Of a stretch of DNA of 64,000 bases, positions 18,581 to 28,257 are shown one piece after another (the stretch's first letter is position 1; each line of letters starts with the position of its first letter). A program made the position numbers and the translations under genes. A model generated the notes under the pieces. It searched no databases and was not told the DNA's origin. It saw only the letters and a list, made by a program, of their open reading frames with translations. This DNA comes from Candidatus Cloacimonadota bacterium (GTDB lineage Bacteria > Cloacimonadota > Cloacimonadia > Cloacimonadales > JAJBBL01), in contig JAHYIR010000001.1 in NCBI GenBank assembly GCA_019429305.1, positions 124,001-188,000 on the forward strand, given 5' to 3'.

Positions 18581-21500
18581 TTATATGGCAGCAACATCTT
18601 CTTCAGTAAAATCATCATGGCAGCTCTCTTGAATCTTATTCAGATATTTCCATTGAGCTACATTAGCTTGTATGATCTGTTGACCTGTTGTTTGGATTTT
18701 TTCGATAAATTCCTTTAAATCGTCACAATTGAAAGCTTTCTTTTCTGGAAGAGAATTTAGATGCCTTTCTGCTCTATTTAACCAGATAGTTGGTTCAATC
18801 CTTTCCAATGAAATCAAACCAGCTTCATAGAGTATCTGTAATAGTGATGGGAAAACTAATGATTGAGTCGGATTATTAAAATGTCTTATAGTACTATCAT
18901 CAGAGATAACAGAACCTTCAAATTCCAGATATGTTGGTTTTGGAAGGATGAGATTTGCTCGATAATCCTTATCAAAGTGACTGTCAACAGCTACTACAAA
19001 GCAAGAATTATTGAATTCAATTTTCGTATCTAATAACTCTCCATAAACGAAGAGGAAATCATTATCATCAATTGGAGCAAGCTCATTGATCTGGAAAGTC
19101 CGGAAACCGTTGATATTATTCCAGTCGGAAGTTTCCAAAATCCCTGAACCTTTTTTAAAATTGCATACTACTAAAGCAGAATCCCAGATTTTCTTCATAA
19201 CCTTTTCTGGTATCTTGTTTCTATTATAGATAAAGATAGTTTTTTCCGAGTTTTGTAATTCAGGATTGGCTTTAGGAAAATTGATACTAAAATTCTCCAG
19301 ACCTTTAATAAGGTCTTCTTCCTGATAAAGGTCATCAGCAAACTGGTTGAATCTGTTATCAAAGTTAATTATTAAGGTGAGTTTCTTCCCGTTCCTTTGC
19401 TGATAGCGACAAATAGTTCGCAAAGTATGGCTTATCTCTCCGATAATAACTATGTGGTCTGTTTCCTCCAGATCTTGATAATTTAGATTATTCTTCCACT
19501 CGGTTAAAATATTATCAGTAAAGAGTCTTTTGAAAGATTTGGAAGAAAGAATTGCATTACTTTTTTCTGCCAGTTCCTTCATTAACAGTAACTCTTCGTT
19601 AGTGTTGTGAGGAGATACGAGAAAAGCCCTGTTTTTTGACTCATTATATCGCTCCTTAATTATTGCCGCTGCAGTTGACCATGTTATGGTTTGCCAGCCA
19701 TTATCAGTCTTTAATAGAGGTTCTGTAACTCTTTGTGGAGCAGAAAATGCCTGCCAACCGAATCTGCCATAGAAACAGAGGTTACGTTTATTAAAGTCAA
19801 GTTTTTCAGGATGAGTTATATACGATATGTTACCCATACTTAGGTGAATACCAGTACTACATCCTGTTCCGCAGATCCCACAGCTCTGGTTTACAACCTG
19901 ATCTTCCAGAGGATAATGCTTCATAAGCTGGTTCTTTTCAGTTAAAGCACCAACGGGACATACTGTTATACATTTACCACAAGCTTCACAACTAGTTTTT
20001 GTTAGAGAATCAGCAAATTCAGGAGCTACGAGTGTAGTAAATCCCCGATAGATATAACCGAGAACTCCGGCACCTTGAACTTCAGCACAAATGCGTACAC
20101 AACGACCACATTTGATACATTTGTTAGGATCTCTTAGAATGAAGGGATGTGTTTCATCTATCGGATGTTGATTCTTGTCACCGAAGAAGAGAGCATTATC
20201 AACCCCATACTCGGTGGCAAAATCTCTTAATTGGCATCTATAATTAACCATACATCCGCATTCTAAACAACGATCTGCTTCATCTAACGCCTGTTCATCT
20301 AAAAATCCTAATTCAACCTCTGAAAAGTTCTTACTTCTCTCTTCCGGATGTAGTTCGGGCATCTTACATCTCGAAACTTTTGGGTACAATTTATACAGCT
20401 TATCTTCCATTCTGGAGAGCTTTTCAGCTCTCAAAGAAGTGAATGGTTCCTTATCTATAATTGAATCATCAATTATACCTTGTTGTAGATATTTATCAAT
20501 ATTTTCTGCAGCTCTACGACCGTCTGCTATGGCCTCAATCGCTGTAGCAGGTCCCAGACGAAAATCACCACCGGCGAAGACATTCCTCAATCCTGTATAA
20601 AGAATTTTCTCATCAACATCGGCTGTTGACCAACGGGATAGAGGTAATATTTTGCCATCTACCTGATTAACTTTCTCAGCAAAGAGGTCAATATCGGGTA
20701 TTTGCGAAATAGCAGCAATTACAGTATCATATTCTTCATTAAAATACTCTCCAGTGGGCTCTGGTCTTCTTCTACCGCTGGAATCGGGATCTCCTAACTT
20801 CATTTTTTCCATTACTATTTCACGGATACCATTTTCATCTCCGAGGTATTCGACAGGGTTAGTCAGAAAATGAAATTTGATACCTTCTTCTTCTGCAGCA
20901 TCGACTTCATAAGCTTCGGCAGGCATCTCTTTACGTGTTCGACGATAGACAATTGTTACTTCGGCACCTAATCTTCGGGCAGTCCGGGCGCAATCAATTG
21001 CAGTATTGCCGCCTCCGACAACTGCAACTTTCTTACCTGTTTTAACTTCTTTACCTAACATAAAGTCTTTTAAGTAATCTACACCTAAATAGCATCCGGG
21101 AAGATCGCTTCCTTTGACATTCATCGGGACTGCTTTCTGCGCTCCCAAAGCGAGATAAACAGCATCATAGTTATTGCTCAAGTCTGAGAGATTGATATCT
21201 CTCCCGAGTTCCACACCTGTTTTGATTAGCATACCGTTACTACACATTAATTCAATCTCTCTTCGTAGTATCTCTTTGGGAAGTCGATATTCGGGGATGC
21301 CGTATCTTAACCAACCACCTGCTTCAGGAGAAGCTTCAAAGACGGTGACTTCATAACCTTTGTTACTCAAATAGTATCCACAAGTCAGTCCGGAAGGACC
21401 AGCACCGACGATGGCAATTTTCTTGTCTTTATCTTCTTCTTTAGGAGGGACATAAGACCAGACATCATTTAGATCAATGTCAGCAGCATAACGTTTTAAT

Positions 21501-21997
21501 TGACGGATAGCGATTGGATCCTCTACCAAGGTACGACGACATTCCTTTTCACAGAAAGCAGGACAAACTCTCCCGATAGATAGTGGAAGTGGAAGAGTTT
21601 CTTTAATTACTTTTACAGCTTCATGTTGTTGATTGTTGGCAATCAAAGCTAAATAAGATTGAACATCTACATGGTCAGGACAAGCAATTTTACATGGTGC
21701 TTCACAATCCGCATAATGATCCGAGAGGAGAAGTTCCAGAGCCATTTTACGGGCTTGATAAATATCTTCAGAATCGGTGATTATTTCCATACAATCTAAT
21801 ATTTCTGTACCACAAGAAGTAACAAACCCTCTTCTATCTTTAACTTTAACGGCACAAACCCAACAGGAACCGAATGGTTTCAACTCTTCATCATGACACA
21901 AAGTTGGGATATCTATACCCTTTTCTCGGGCTACATCTAAGATAGTTTTACCTTTTTCTGTTATGACTTCTTTACCGTTGAGAATAACCTTTATCAT
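18581..21997 (-). CDS. NAD(P)H-dependent Fe-S oxidoreductase, large chimeric subunit (Stn/Nfn-like)
   Basis: This is a 1138-residue multi-domain electron-transfer subunit. Residues 1-75 are a [2Fe-2S] ferredoxin (CHDEELKPFGSCWVC, then a further Cys). About 95-520 is a GltD/NfnB-like NAD(P)H:acceptor domain with an N-terminal Fe-S Cys set, an FAD motif GAGPSG and a nucleotide motif GGGNTA. Near 590-720 are [4Fe-4S] motifs (CIKCGRCVRIC, CEACGKCITVC). Near 735-790 is a molybdopterin-type Fe4S4 domain (CGICGTGC). The remaining ~350 residues resemble a shortened formate-dehydrogenase-like domain without the Mo-ligand region. No hydrogenase H-cluster motif is present. With the two genes upstream it resembles Sporomusa-type (Stn) bifurcating transhydrogenases. 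Confidence 0.8.
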   Translation of the reverse strand: MIKVILNGKEVITEKGKTILDVAREKGIDIPTLCHDEELKPFGSCWVCAVKVKDRRGFVTSCGTEILDCMEIITDSEDIYQARKMALELLLSDHYADCEAPCKIACPDHVDVQSYLALIANNQQHEAVKVIKETLPLPLSIGRVCPAFCEKECRRTLVEDPIAIRQLKRYAADIDLNDVWSYVPPKEEDKDKKIAIVGAGPSGLTCGYYLSNKGYEVTVFEASPEAGGWLRYGIPEYRLPKEILRREIELMCSNGMLIKTGVELGRDINLSDLSNNYDAVYLALGAQKAVPMNVKGSDLPGCYLGVDYLKDFMLGKEVKTGKKVAVVGGGNTAIDCARTARRLGAEVTIVYRRTRKEMPAEAYEVDAAEEEGIKFHFLTNPVEYLGDENGIREIVMEKMKLGDPDSSGRRRPEPTGEYFNEEYDTVIAAISQIPDIDLFAEKVNQVDGKILPLSRWSTADVDEKILYTGLRNVFAGGDFRLGPATAIEAIADGRRAAENIDKYLQQGIIDDSIIDKEPFTSLRAEKLSRMEDKLYKLYPKVSRCKMPELHPEERSKNFSEVELGFLDEQALDEADRCLECGCMVNYRCQLRDFATEYGVDNALFFGDKNQHPIDETHPFILRDPNKCIKCGRCVRICAEVQGAGVLGYIYRGFTTLVAPEFADSLTKTSCEACGKCITVCPVGALTEKNQLMKHYPLEDQVVNQSCGICGTGCSTGIHLSMGNISYITHPEKLDFNKRNLCFYGRFGWQAFSAPQRVTEPLLKTDNGWQTITWSTAAAIIKERYNESKNRAFLVSPHNTNEELLLMKELAEKSNAILSSKSFKRLFTDNILTEWKNNLNYQDLEETDHIVIIGEISHTLRTICRYQQRNGKKLTLIINFDNRFNQFADDLYQEEDLIKGLENFSINFPKANPELQNSEKTIFIYNRNKIPEKVMKKIWDSALVVCNFKKGSGILETSDWNNINGFRTFQINELAPIDDNDFLFVYGELLDTKIEFNNSCFVVAVDSHFDKDYRANLILPKPTYLEFEGSVISDDSTIRHFNNPTQSLVFPSLLQILYEAGLISLERIEPTIWLNRAERHLNSLPEKKAFNCDDLKEFIEKIQTTGQQIIQANVAQWKYLNKIQESCHDDFTEEDVAAI

Positions 21998-22017
21998 CTT
22001 TTAAATCTCCTCAATCA

Positions 22018-23787
22018 TCATTTTTTGATTATAGCGGCAAATTTACATGAATCGAGACAAACACCGCATTTGATACATTTTTCTATATCTATTTGATGTA
22101 CTTTCTTCACCTCGCCACTGATGGCATCAACAGGGCATTTACGAGCACAAACTGTACAACCGATACATTTATCAGGTATGATCTCATAACTGATAAGGTT
22201 AAGGCATACTCCAGCAGGACATTTTTTCTCTTCAATATGTGCCAAATATTCATCTTTAAAATAGCGAATGGTTGTTAATACAGGGTTAGGAGCAGTTTGT
22301 CCCAATCCACAAAGTGAGCTGTTAATGATATTAACTGCCAGATCTTCGAGTAACTGTAAATCTTCTACTACCCCTTCTCCATCGCATATCTTGGTCAGAA
22401 TCTCTAACATGCGTTTCGTTCCTACTCTGCAAAAAGTACATTTTCCACACGATTCATTTTGGGTGAAGTTAAGGAAAAACCTTGCTACATCTACCATACA
22501 AGTAGATTCATCCATCACAACCATACCACCAGAACCCATTATTGCACCGGTTTTATTAATGGAATCGTAATCTACCAAGGTATCAAGTAAGGAAGCCGGC
22601 ACACAACCACCTGATGGTCCACCTAACTGTACAGCTTTGAATGGTTTATCTGTTTTCATACCTCCACCGACTTCATAGATCACCTCTTTTAAAGTCATAC
22701 CCATCGGAACTTCTATTAGTCCACTGTTCTTGATCTTTCCGGCAAGTGCAAAGACCTTTGTTCCCTTGCTCTTTTCGGTACCATAAGCAGCAAAAGCTTC
22801 TCCTCCGTTAATAATAATCCAAGGTACATTGGCATAGGTTTCCACATTATTGATATTGGTTGGTTTTCCCCAAAGACCGGATTGAGCAGGGAAGGGGGGT
22901 CTTATATTCGGCATTCCTCTTTTCCCCTCTATTGAAGCCATCAATGCAGTCTCTTCACCACAAACAAAAGCCCCGGCACCCTCCTTAATATGAATTTGGA
23001 AATTGAAAGCTTTCCCCATTATATTGTTGCCGAGACACCCCTTTTCTTCAGCATCTTGGATAGCTATTCTCAAATGTTTTATTGCCAGAGGGTATTCAGC
23101 ACGTACATAAATATAACCTTCGTCAGCTCCAATTGCATAAGCAGCTATAAGCATTCCTTCCAGAATGCTGTGCGGATCTCCCTCCAGAATGCTTCTGTCC
23201 ATAAAGGCACCTGGATCACCTTCATCAGCATTACAAATAACATATTTCTTTGTTCCTGGAGATTGTCGGGCGAATTGCCATTTTAATCCCGTTGGGAAAC
23301 CGGCACCACCTCTACCACGTAACCCTGATTTTTTTATTTCTCCGATCACTTCTTCACAACTCATCTCATTGAGAACTTTCTCCAATCCTTTATAACCATC
23401 ACGAGCTAAATAATCGTCTATAGATACAGGATCAATGATCCCAGCATTACGAAGCACTATTCTTTTTTGTTTAGCAAAATTGTTGTCTTCCATACCTGTC
23501 TTTTGAGAATTAAGGACAGTTTGCCCAGGTAGTTCCTGAGAATTCAGGAAGGATTCAATTAGATCTGCTACTTTCTGTGGTTCTACACTACCATATAGTA
23601 CGTTTTTATCATCAGTAATAAATTCAACAAGAGGTTCCATAGAGCAATAACCGATACATCCAGTTCTCTTAAGTTCTATAGTTCCATTTTGAACTGCCTG
23701 ATTTTTTTTAAATTCTTCATATACGGCATCAGCACCAGCAGCTAAACCACAGCTAGCCAGACCGACTTTTACTGTTAACTTGCTCAA
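22018..23787 (-). CDS. NuoF/HydB-like NADH-binding flavoprotein subunit
   Basis: This 589-residue subunit oxidises NADH. An N-terminal thioredoxin-like [2Fe-2S] domain (CGLAAG and CIGYCSMEP) is followed by the FMN/NADH core with GRGGAGFPTGLKW near residue 155. The [4Fe-4S] site SCGKCTFCRVGT lies near residue 450, and two C-terminal ferredoxin clusters are present (CIGCTVCARKCP, CIKCGVCLDSC). This is the architecture of HydB/NuoF subunits in electron-bifurcating enzymes. The start is a TTG with an AAGGAGG six to seven bases upstream. It lies 20 bp before the large subunit and 13 bp after the NuoE-like subunit. Confidence 0.92.
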   Translation of the reverse strand: MSKLTVKVGLASCGLAAGADAVYEEFKKNQAVQNGTIELKRTGCIGYCSMEPLVEFITDDKNVLYGSVEPQKVADLIESFLNSQELPGQTVLNSQKTGMEDNNFAKQKRIVLRNAGIIDPVSIDDYLARDGYKGLEKVLNEMSCEEVIGEIKKSGLRGRGGAGFPTGLKWQFARQSPGTKKYVICNADEGDPGAFMDRSILEGDPHSILEGMLIAAYAIGADEGYIYVRAEYPLAIKHLRIAIQDAEEKGCLGNNIMGKAFNFQIHIKEGAGAFVCGEETALMASIEGKRGMPNIRPPFPAQSGLWGKPTNINNVETYANVPWIIINGGEAFAAYGTEKSKGTKVFALAGKIKNSGLIEVPMGMTLKEVIYEVGGGMKTDKPFKAVQLGGPSGGCVPASLLDTLVDYDSINKTGAIMGSGGMVVMDESTCMVDVARFFLNFTQNESCGKCTFCRVGTKRMLEILTKICDGEGVVEDLQLLEDLAVNIINSSLCGLGQTAPNPVLTTIRYFKDEYLAHIEEKKCPAGVCLNLISYEIIPDKCIGCTVCARKCPVDAISGEVKKVHQIDIEKCIKCGVCLDSCKFAAIIKK

Positions 23788-23800
23788 GATTTCCTCCTTC

Positions 23801-24256
23801 TTAATATGTAGCTATGATCTCTGCTATCTTGTCGGGATTAAGCTTACCATAGGTAGTTTTATCGATCATAATTACCGGTGCCAAACTGCAACATCCAAGA
23901 CAGGCGACTTCGAAAACAGTGAATTTCTGGTCTTTGGTCGTATCTTCATCACCGGTGAGTTTTAGTTCATTTTTAATGGCATTCATAATAGTATTAGCTC
24001 CGGATACATGACAGGCAGTTCCTTTGCAAACCCTGATTGTATGTTTTCCTTGTGGTTTAAGCCGAAACATGGTATAGAAGGTTGCCACACCATAGATATC
24101 GGCTGCTCCTATCCCTGTCTTTTCTGCTACATACTGCATTGTTTCTCGGGATAGGTATCCTTCTGACTCTTGTACGTCTTGAAGCAGTGGAATTAATGCT
24201 CCCTTGCCGGTACCATACTTATCAATTATCGAATCAATTGTTTCCCAATTCTTCAT
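23801..24256 (-). CDS. NuoE/HydC-like [2Fe-2S] subunit
   Basis: This is the 151-residue thioredoxin-like [2Fe-2S] subunit that partners the NADH-binding flavoprotein. It has the typical N-terminal helical region with a YLSRETMQYVAEKTG segment and a GVATFYTMF motif. The cluster cysteines lie in CKGTACHV and in CLGCCSLAP near residues 80-130. GGAGA precedes the ATG. It is the first gene of the three-gene oxidoreductase operon, NuoE-like, NuoF-like, large chimeric subunit. Confidence 0.93.
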   Translation of the reverse strand: MKNWETIDSIIDKYGTGKGALIPLLQDVQESEGYLSRETMQYVAEKTGIGAADIYGVATFYTMFRLKPQGKHTIRVCKGTACHVSGANTIMNAIKNELKLTGDEDTTKDQKFTVFEVACLGCCSLAPVIMIDKTTYGKLNPDKIAEIIATY

Positions 24257-24291
24257 AATTTCTCCTTTTTATAAATCATGACAACATACAA

Positions 24292-26190
24292 TCAATTATT
24301 ACTATGAGAAGATAACTTTTCCCACCTTTCCAGATATTCAAGATATTTCTTTTCAATCATGTATAATTCATCGGAAATTTTCTTGAATTCTTCAGCTTTT
24401 AACTTATTGGATTCAGTTGCTATTTTTGAATCCAGGTCTGCTTTCCTTTTCTCTAAATCTGAAATATTCGTTTCTAATTGTTGCAATTCCCTGACTACTT
24501 TGAAAGATGGTTTATTGCTTTTTTTTTCAGGGCGAGAAAGCATTCTTTTCTTTAAACTTTTTCTTACAGTATCGAGATTCTCTTCGGCAAAGTACTTTTT
24601 CACTAAAAGGTAATCTGAGTAATTGCCGGCAAATTTACGGATTTTGACCCCATCAAAGATAAAGAGATAATCTATTGTCCTGTCGAGGAAGAAACGATCA
24701 TGAGAAACAACAAGTAAGCAACCTTCAAAAGAATCGAGATAATCTTCCAATATCTCCAGTGTCCTAATATCGAGATCATTTGTCGGCTCATCTAGAATGA
24801 TGAAATTAGCACCAAAGATCAGTGATTTTAAGAGTTGTAATCTTTTCTTCTCTCCTCCGGAGAGGGTTGAGAGTTTTCGTTGTTGTTCTTTACCTGTGAA
24901 GTTAAATCGCTCTAAAACTTCACTGACATGCCGAACTTTACCATCTGAGGTTCTGATATTTTCACATACACTTTTAATGTATCCAGTAACAGTCATATCT
25001 GCAGGTAAATCCTCTTGCTGCTGTTCAAAAACAGCGAAATGAGTATTGATACCTTTTTTGATATTGCCACTATCCGTTCGTAGTTCACCGGTTAAGATTT
25101 TTAACAGGGTTGTTTTTCCAGTGCCGTTGTTGCCAATAATACCAATTCTCTCATGTTTTTGAAAGATATGTGAAAAGTCTTCAAAGAGAGGAAGATCATA
25201 ACTCTTCGAAATATTACCGATCTCTAATATCGTTTTACCAAGTCGATGAGAAGGGAAGGTTAATTCAATATCCTTATCATCAGTAAGATAAGATTTGTCC
25301 AATAGTTCCATAACCCTATCGACATGATCCTTTGGTTTGGAAGTTCTAGCTTTTGCACCTCTGGCTAACCATTTTAATTCCTTTTTGAGTTGTGATGCTC
25401 TTCGTGACTCCTTTCTAACTCTATCCTGTATCTGTAACTCTTTTTGTTGCAAATAGAATGAGTAGGTTCCCTTATAACTATGTATATTTGAATCTTCGAT
25501 TTCAATAATTCTGGTACTAACACTATCCAAAAAATACCGATCATGAGTGACAAAGATTACTGTTCCTTGATAGTTTATCAGATGATCCTGTAACCATTCG
25601 ATAATATCAGTATCCAAATGATTTGTCGGCTCATCCAATAAGAGTAGATCCGGATTATAAGTCAGTACTCTTGCCAAATCGAGTTTCCTCAATTGACCAC
25701 CGGAGAGGATGTTTGCCTTGATATCATATCTGGTAAAACCGAGTTTGTTTAGTATTGCCAAAGCATGGTATTCTACCGACCATGCCCCTTTTCTCTCGAT
25801 CTCTGAGTATAGTTTCTGCTGTTTGATTAGAAGGTCATTTTCAAATTGGTATGCTAACTGCTCGGAGAGTTTATGATACTCTCGTAGTAGTACAAAATCA
25901 GGATTGTCACTGTGGTAAATATGTTCAAAGAGAGTACTTTTAAGATTGATCAAAGGTTCTTGAGGAAGATAATCTATCGTTAAGTTCTTTTTTCTAGTGA
26001 AAGTACCACTATCGGGTAAGTCCAAGCCGGCAATAAGGTGTAAGAGGGTGGTTTTACCACTACCGTTGTTTCCTATGAGGCCGATTCTTTCTCCAGAAGA
26101 TATTCCCAATGTAACATCCCTTAGTATGAAACGCTCTGTATAGCGTTTGCTGATATCCACTCCGGATAAGATACTCTCTTTACTATTCAA
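24292..26190 (-). CDS. ABC-F family ATPase (Uup/EttA-like)
   Basis: This is a 632-residue soluble ABC-F protein with two ATP-binding cassettes and no membrane segment. Walker A motifs are GNNGSGKTT near residue 42 and GNNGTGKTT near residue 355. Signature motifs are LSGGQLRKLDLARV and LSGGEKKRLQLLKS, each followed by LLDEPTNHLD or ILDEPTNDLD. A C-terminal coiled coil from about residue 555 resembles Uup. ABC-F proteins act on ribosomes or DNA intermediates rather than in transport. The start appears to be a TTG with AGGA seven bases upstream. It is the first gene of this minus-strand stretch. Confidence 0.92.
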   Translation of the reverse strand: MNSKESILSGVDISKRYTERFILRDVTLGISSGERIGLIGNNGSGKTTLLHLIAGLDLPDSGTFTRKKNLTIDYLPQEPLINLKSTLFEHIYHSDNPDFVLLREYHKLSEQLAYQFENDLLIKQQKLYSEIERKGAWSVEYHALAILNKLGFTRYDIKANILSGGQLRKLDLARVLTYNPDLLLLDEPTNHLDTDIIEWLQDHLINYQGTVIFVTHDRYFLDSVSTRIIEIEDSNIHSYKGTYSFYLQQKELQIQDRVRKESRRASQLKKELKWLARGAKARTSKPKDHVDRVMELLDKSYLTDDKDIELTFPSHRLGKTILEIGNISKSYDLPLFEDFSHIFQKHERIGIIGNNGTGKTTLLKILTGELRTDSGNIKKGINTHFAVFEQQQEDLPADMTVTGYIKSVCENIRTSDGKVRHVSEVLERFNFTGKEQQRKLSTLSGGEKKRLQLLKSLIFGANFIILDEPTNDLDIRTLEILEDYLDSFEGCLLVVSHDRFFLDRTIDYLFIFDGVKIRKFAGNYSDYLLVKKYFAEENLDTVRKSLKKRMLSRPEKKSNKPSFKVVRELQQLETNISDLEKRKADLDSKIATESNKLKAEEFKKISDELYMIEKKYLEYLERWEKLSSHSNN

Positions 26191-26401
26191 TGTTGCATCC
26201 TAACGATTATAATATGTATGCACAAAAGATTGTCTATCACTATGTTGTCTATAAAAAAATGAAAATTGTCCTATTTTTCTCCACCCAGTGGTGATTAATT
26301 ACTCACTTAACTAGTTTTAATGGCTTCCAAGTAGCTGATAAGCCGTTATAGATATTGCAAAAATGACAATATAAGGAATATTTGTACCGTAGTCCTATAC
26401 C

Positions 26402-27037
26402 TTATTTTGCTTCCTCTCCATGCCAGATATACTTATGAAGTTGTAATTGTAGTCGTACAGGTAATCTATCTTTCAGTATCCAATTAGCCAATAAATGGGG
26501 TTGTAATCTGTCCGGTACAGGGGAGAAGAGGATCGGAAGATTTGAAATTGAGTTTTCAGCTAAAAACTCTTTGGCAAAGATATAATCTTCATAATTACTC
26601 AGAACGAACTTTAACTCATCCTGAAGAGTGAGGAATTGGATATTAGTCAATAAGAAAGGGTCCTTACATCCGCTTCCAGGACACTTTACATCAACAATTT
26701 TGGTGACGAAAAACGGGACTTTTTCTAAGGAGATAGAACCATTGGTTTCCAATAAGATTTTGTACCCTTGTTTGTTCAATAGATCAAAAAGACGGTAGAT
26801 TTCTGTTTGAAGTAGGGGTTCTCCGCCTGTTATCTCGACCAAATTGATAGGTCTAAACTCTGAAATTTTTTCTACAATATCTTCTGTTGAGAGTGAAAAT
26901 GCTTTTTCATAACTATAAAAAGTATCACAATAAGAACAGCGAAGATTACAACCGGCAAGGCGAATAAATATACAGGGTAGTCCGGCAAAGGTTGATTCTC
27001 CTTGAATACTACAGAAAATTTCCGAGAGATCGATCAT
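26402..27037 (-). CDS. queE: 7-carboxy-7-deazaguanine synthase QueE
   Basis: QueE is a radical SAM enzyme that makes 7-carboxy-7-deazaguanine, the committed step to queuosine and other 7-deazaguanines. The 211-residue protein has the QueE N-terminus (EIFCSIQGESTFAGLPCIFIRLAGCNL is the family pattern, residues 5-31), with cluster cysteines in GCNLRCSYC. The GGEPLLQ motif and KCPGSG follow. Its ATG overlaps the stop of the upstream amidohydrolase by 4 bp, so the two are coupled. queH, for the final pathway step, is at 9.8 kb. Confidence 0.93.
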   Translation of the reverse strand: MIDLSEIFCSIQGESTFAGLPCIFIRLAGCNLRCSYCDTFYSYEKAFSLSTEDIVEKISEFRPINLVEITGGEPLLQTEIYRLFDLLNKQGYKILLETNGSISLEKVPFFVTKIVDVKCPGSGCKDPFLLTNIQFLTLQDELKFVLSNYEDYIFAKEFLAENSISNLPILFSPVPDRLQPHLLANWILKDRLPVRLQLQLHKYIWHGEEAK

Positions 27038-28251
27038 TTTTGAAAGGGGAGATAAGGCAGTTCTTTTTTATATCCGAGAATATGATTTATCTCATCCATT
27101 ATCTTTTCCGGATGCCCAATAACAAAACGCTCTTCTTGATTATTAGAGAAGAAATAATAATCCTCATCATTTATATCAAAGTGATTGAGAAGCTCTCGCG
27201 AACCGTAGATGGGTAATCCCTCATACAGCAACAATAGAATATCATGATAATTAACTCTCATCAAATTATCAAAGGGGTCTGCATCCTTAGCTTTGATCAA
27301 TAATATGCTGTTTTTAGCTTTGTTTGATAAGTGCGAAAAATCAGAGGGAAGTAAAAGAGCTTTAGCAGCATTCTCGGTAATCATTTTATAATAAGTTTTT
27401 GGCTCGATATGAGGATATTTATTATAACTATATTGGATCTCATGCAGAAGGTTTATTGAACCTGACAGGGTTGAATCTGTTCCGATAGTAACATTAACTC
27501 CATGCTTTAGACAAGCATCTATATTAAGAGTTTTGCCGATGAGATTAAGATTGGAAAAAGCACACCAACAAATAGAAGTTCCGGTTTCAGCACACTCCTT
27601 AATCTCTTTTTCAGTCAGTGATATACCGTGAATTAATAATGTATTTGGTTGCAAGAGACCTAGCTCTTTTAAAAGCTCAAATTCTTTGCCGGTCTCTTTG
27701 TCTAAACCTTCACCTAGATGGACAATAAACGGTTCTTTACCTTTTGTTGCTTTCCATTCCTTAACTGGATCATCATCCCCCCAAAAATTTCCTAATGATA
27801 GTGAATGGCACTGTCGATAATTCTTTATGACTTTTATAGGGAAGAGGGAATAGTAGCTATTTTTCTGGCGTGGTGCATGGTCTTGGACTGTCGAGACACC
27901 AGAGAGTAAATTTTTATATGCACCTAACTGAGCTAGTAGTCTTCCTCTCCCATGCATAAAATTCATTGGGAGGGCATTCATGAATATTTTGTCCCGTTCT
28001 TTAACGGAACTAGAATCTCTCATTTCGTTTACCCAGATTTGCGCATTAGGGTAGAGATCATTGTCTCTGGCTGGTGGATACCAATTACCGATCAAATGAT
28101 CATGAGAATTGATAAAGGGTTTATAAGCAAAGCACTTTTTTAGGATAATACTGCTGACAGTATCGTTTAAGAGAGAACTTTTTATCTCAATAGTTGTATC
28201 TTTTTCTGCAAGTTCAGAATGATAAATTACTGTATCAACAGTGATTTTCAT
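27034..28251 (-). CDS. Amidohydrolase-family metal-dependent hydrolase
   Basis: This 405-residue cytoplasmic hydrolase belongs to the amidohydrolase superfamily (deaminases and chlorohydrolases of the SsnA/TrzN type). Metal-binding signatures appear in order: NSHDHL near residue 48, HLGEG near 178, LLIHG near 205, CWCAFSNLNL near 230, and GTDSTLSG near 260. The substrate is not evident. It starts 6 bp after the ferredoxin-EtfA gene and overlaps queE by 4 bp. That suggests a role with a purine-like or 7-deazaguanine-like compound, which is inference from context only. Confidence 0.82.
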   Translation of the reverse strand: MKITVDTVIYHSELAEKDTTIEIKSSLLNDTVSSIILKKCFAYKPFINSHDHLIGNWYPPARDNDLYPNAQIWVNEMRDSSSVKERDKIFMNALPMNFMHGRGRLLAQLGAYKNLLSGVSTVQDHAPRQKNSYYSLFPIKVIKNYRQCHSLSLGNFWGDDDPVKEWKATKGKEPFIVHLGEGLDKETGKEFELLKELGLLQPNTLLIHGISLTEKEIKECAETGTSICWCAFSNLNLIGKTLNIDACLKHGVNVTIGTDSTLSGSINLLHEIQYSYNKYPHIEPKTYYKMITENAAKALLLPSDFSHLSNKAKNSILLIKAKDADPFDNLMRVNYHDILLLLYEGLPIYGSRELLNHFDINDEDYYFFSNNQEERFVIGHPEKIMDEINHILGYKKELPYLPFQK

Positions 28252-28257
28252 GCATTT

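Noticed and set aside
18581-24256. Possible [FeFe] hydrogenase operon
   Set aside because: The NuoE/NuoF pair suggests HydABC, but the large subunit lacks all H-cluster motifs and instead has a GltD-like domain.
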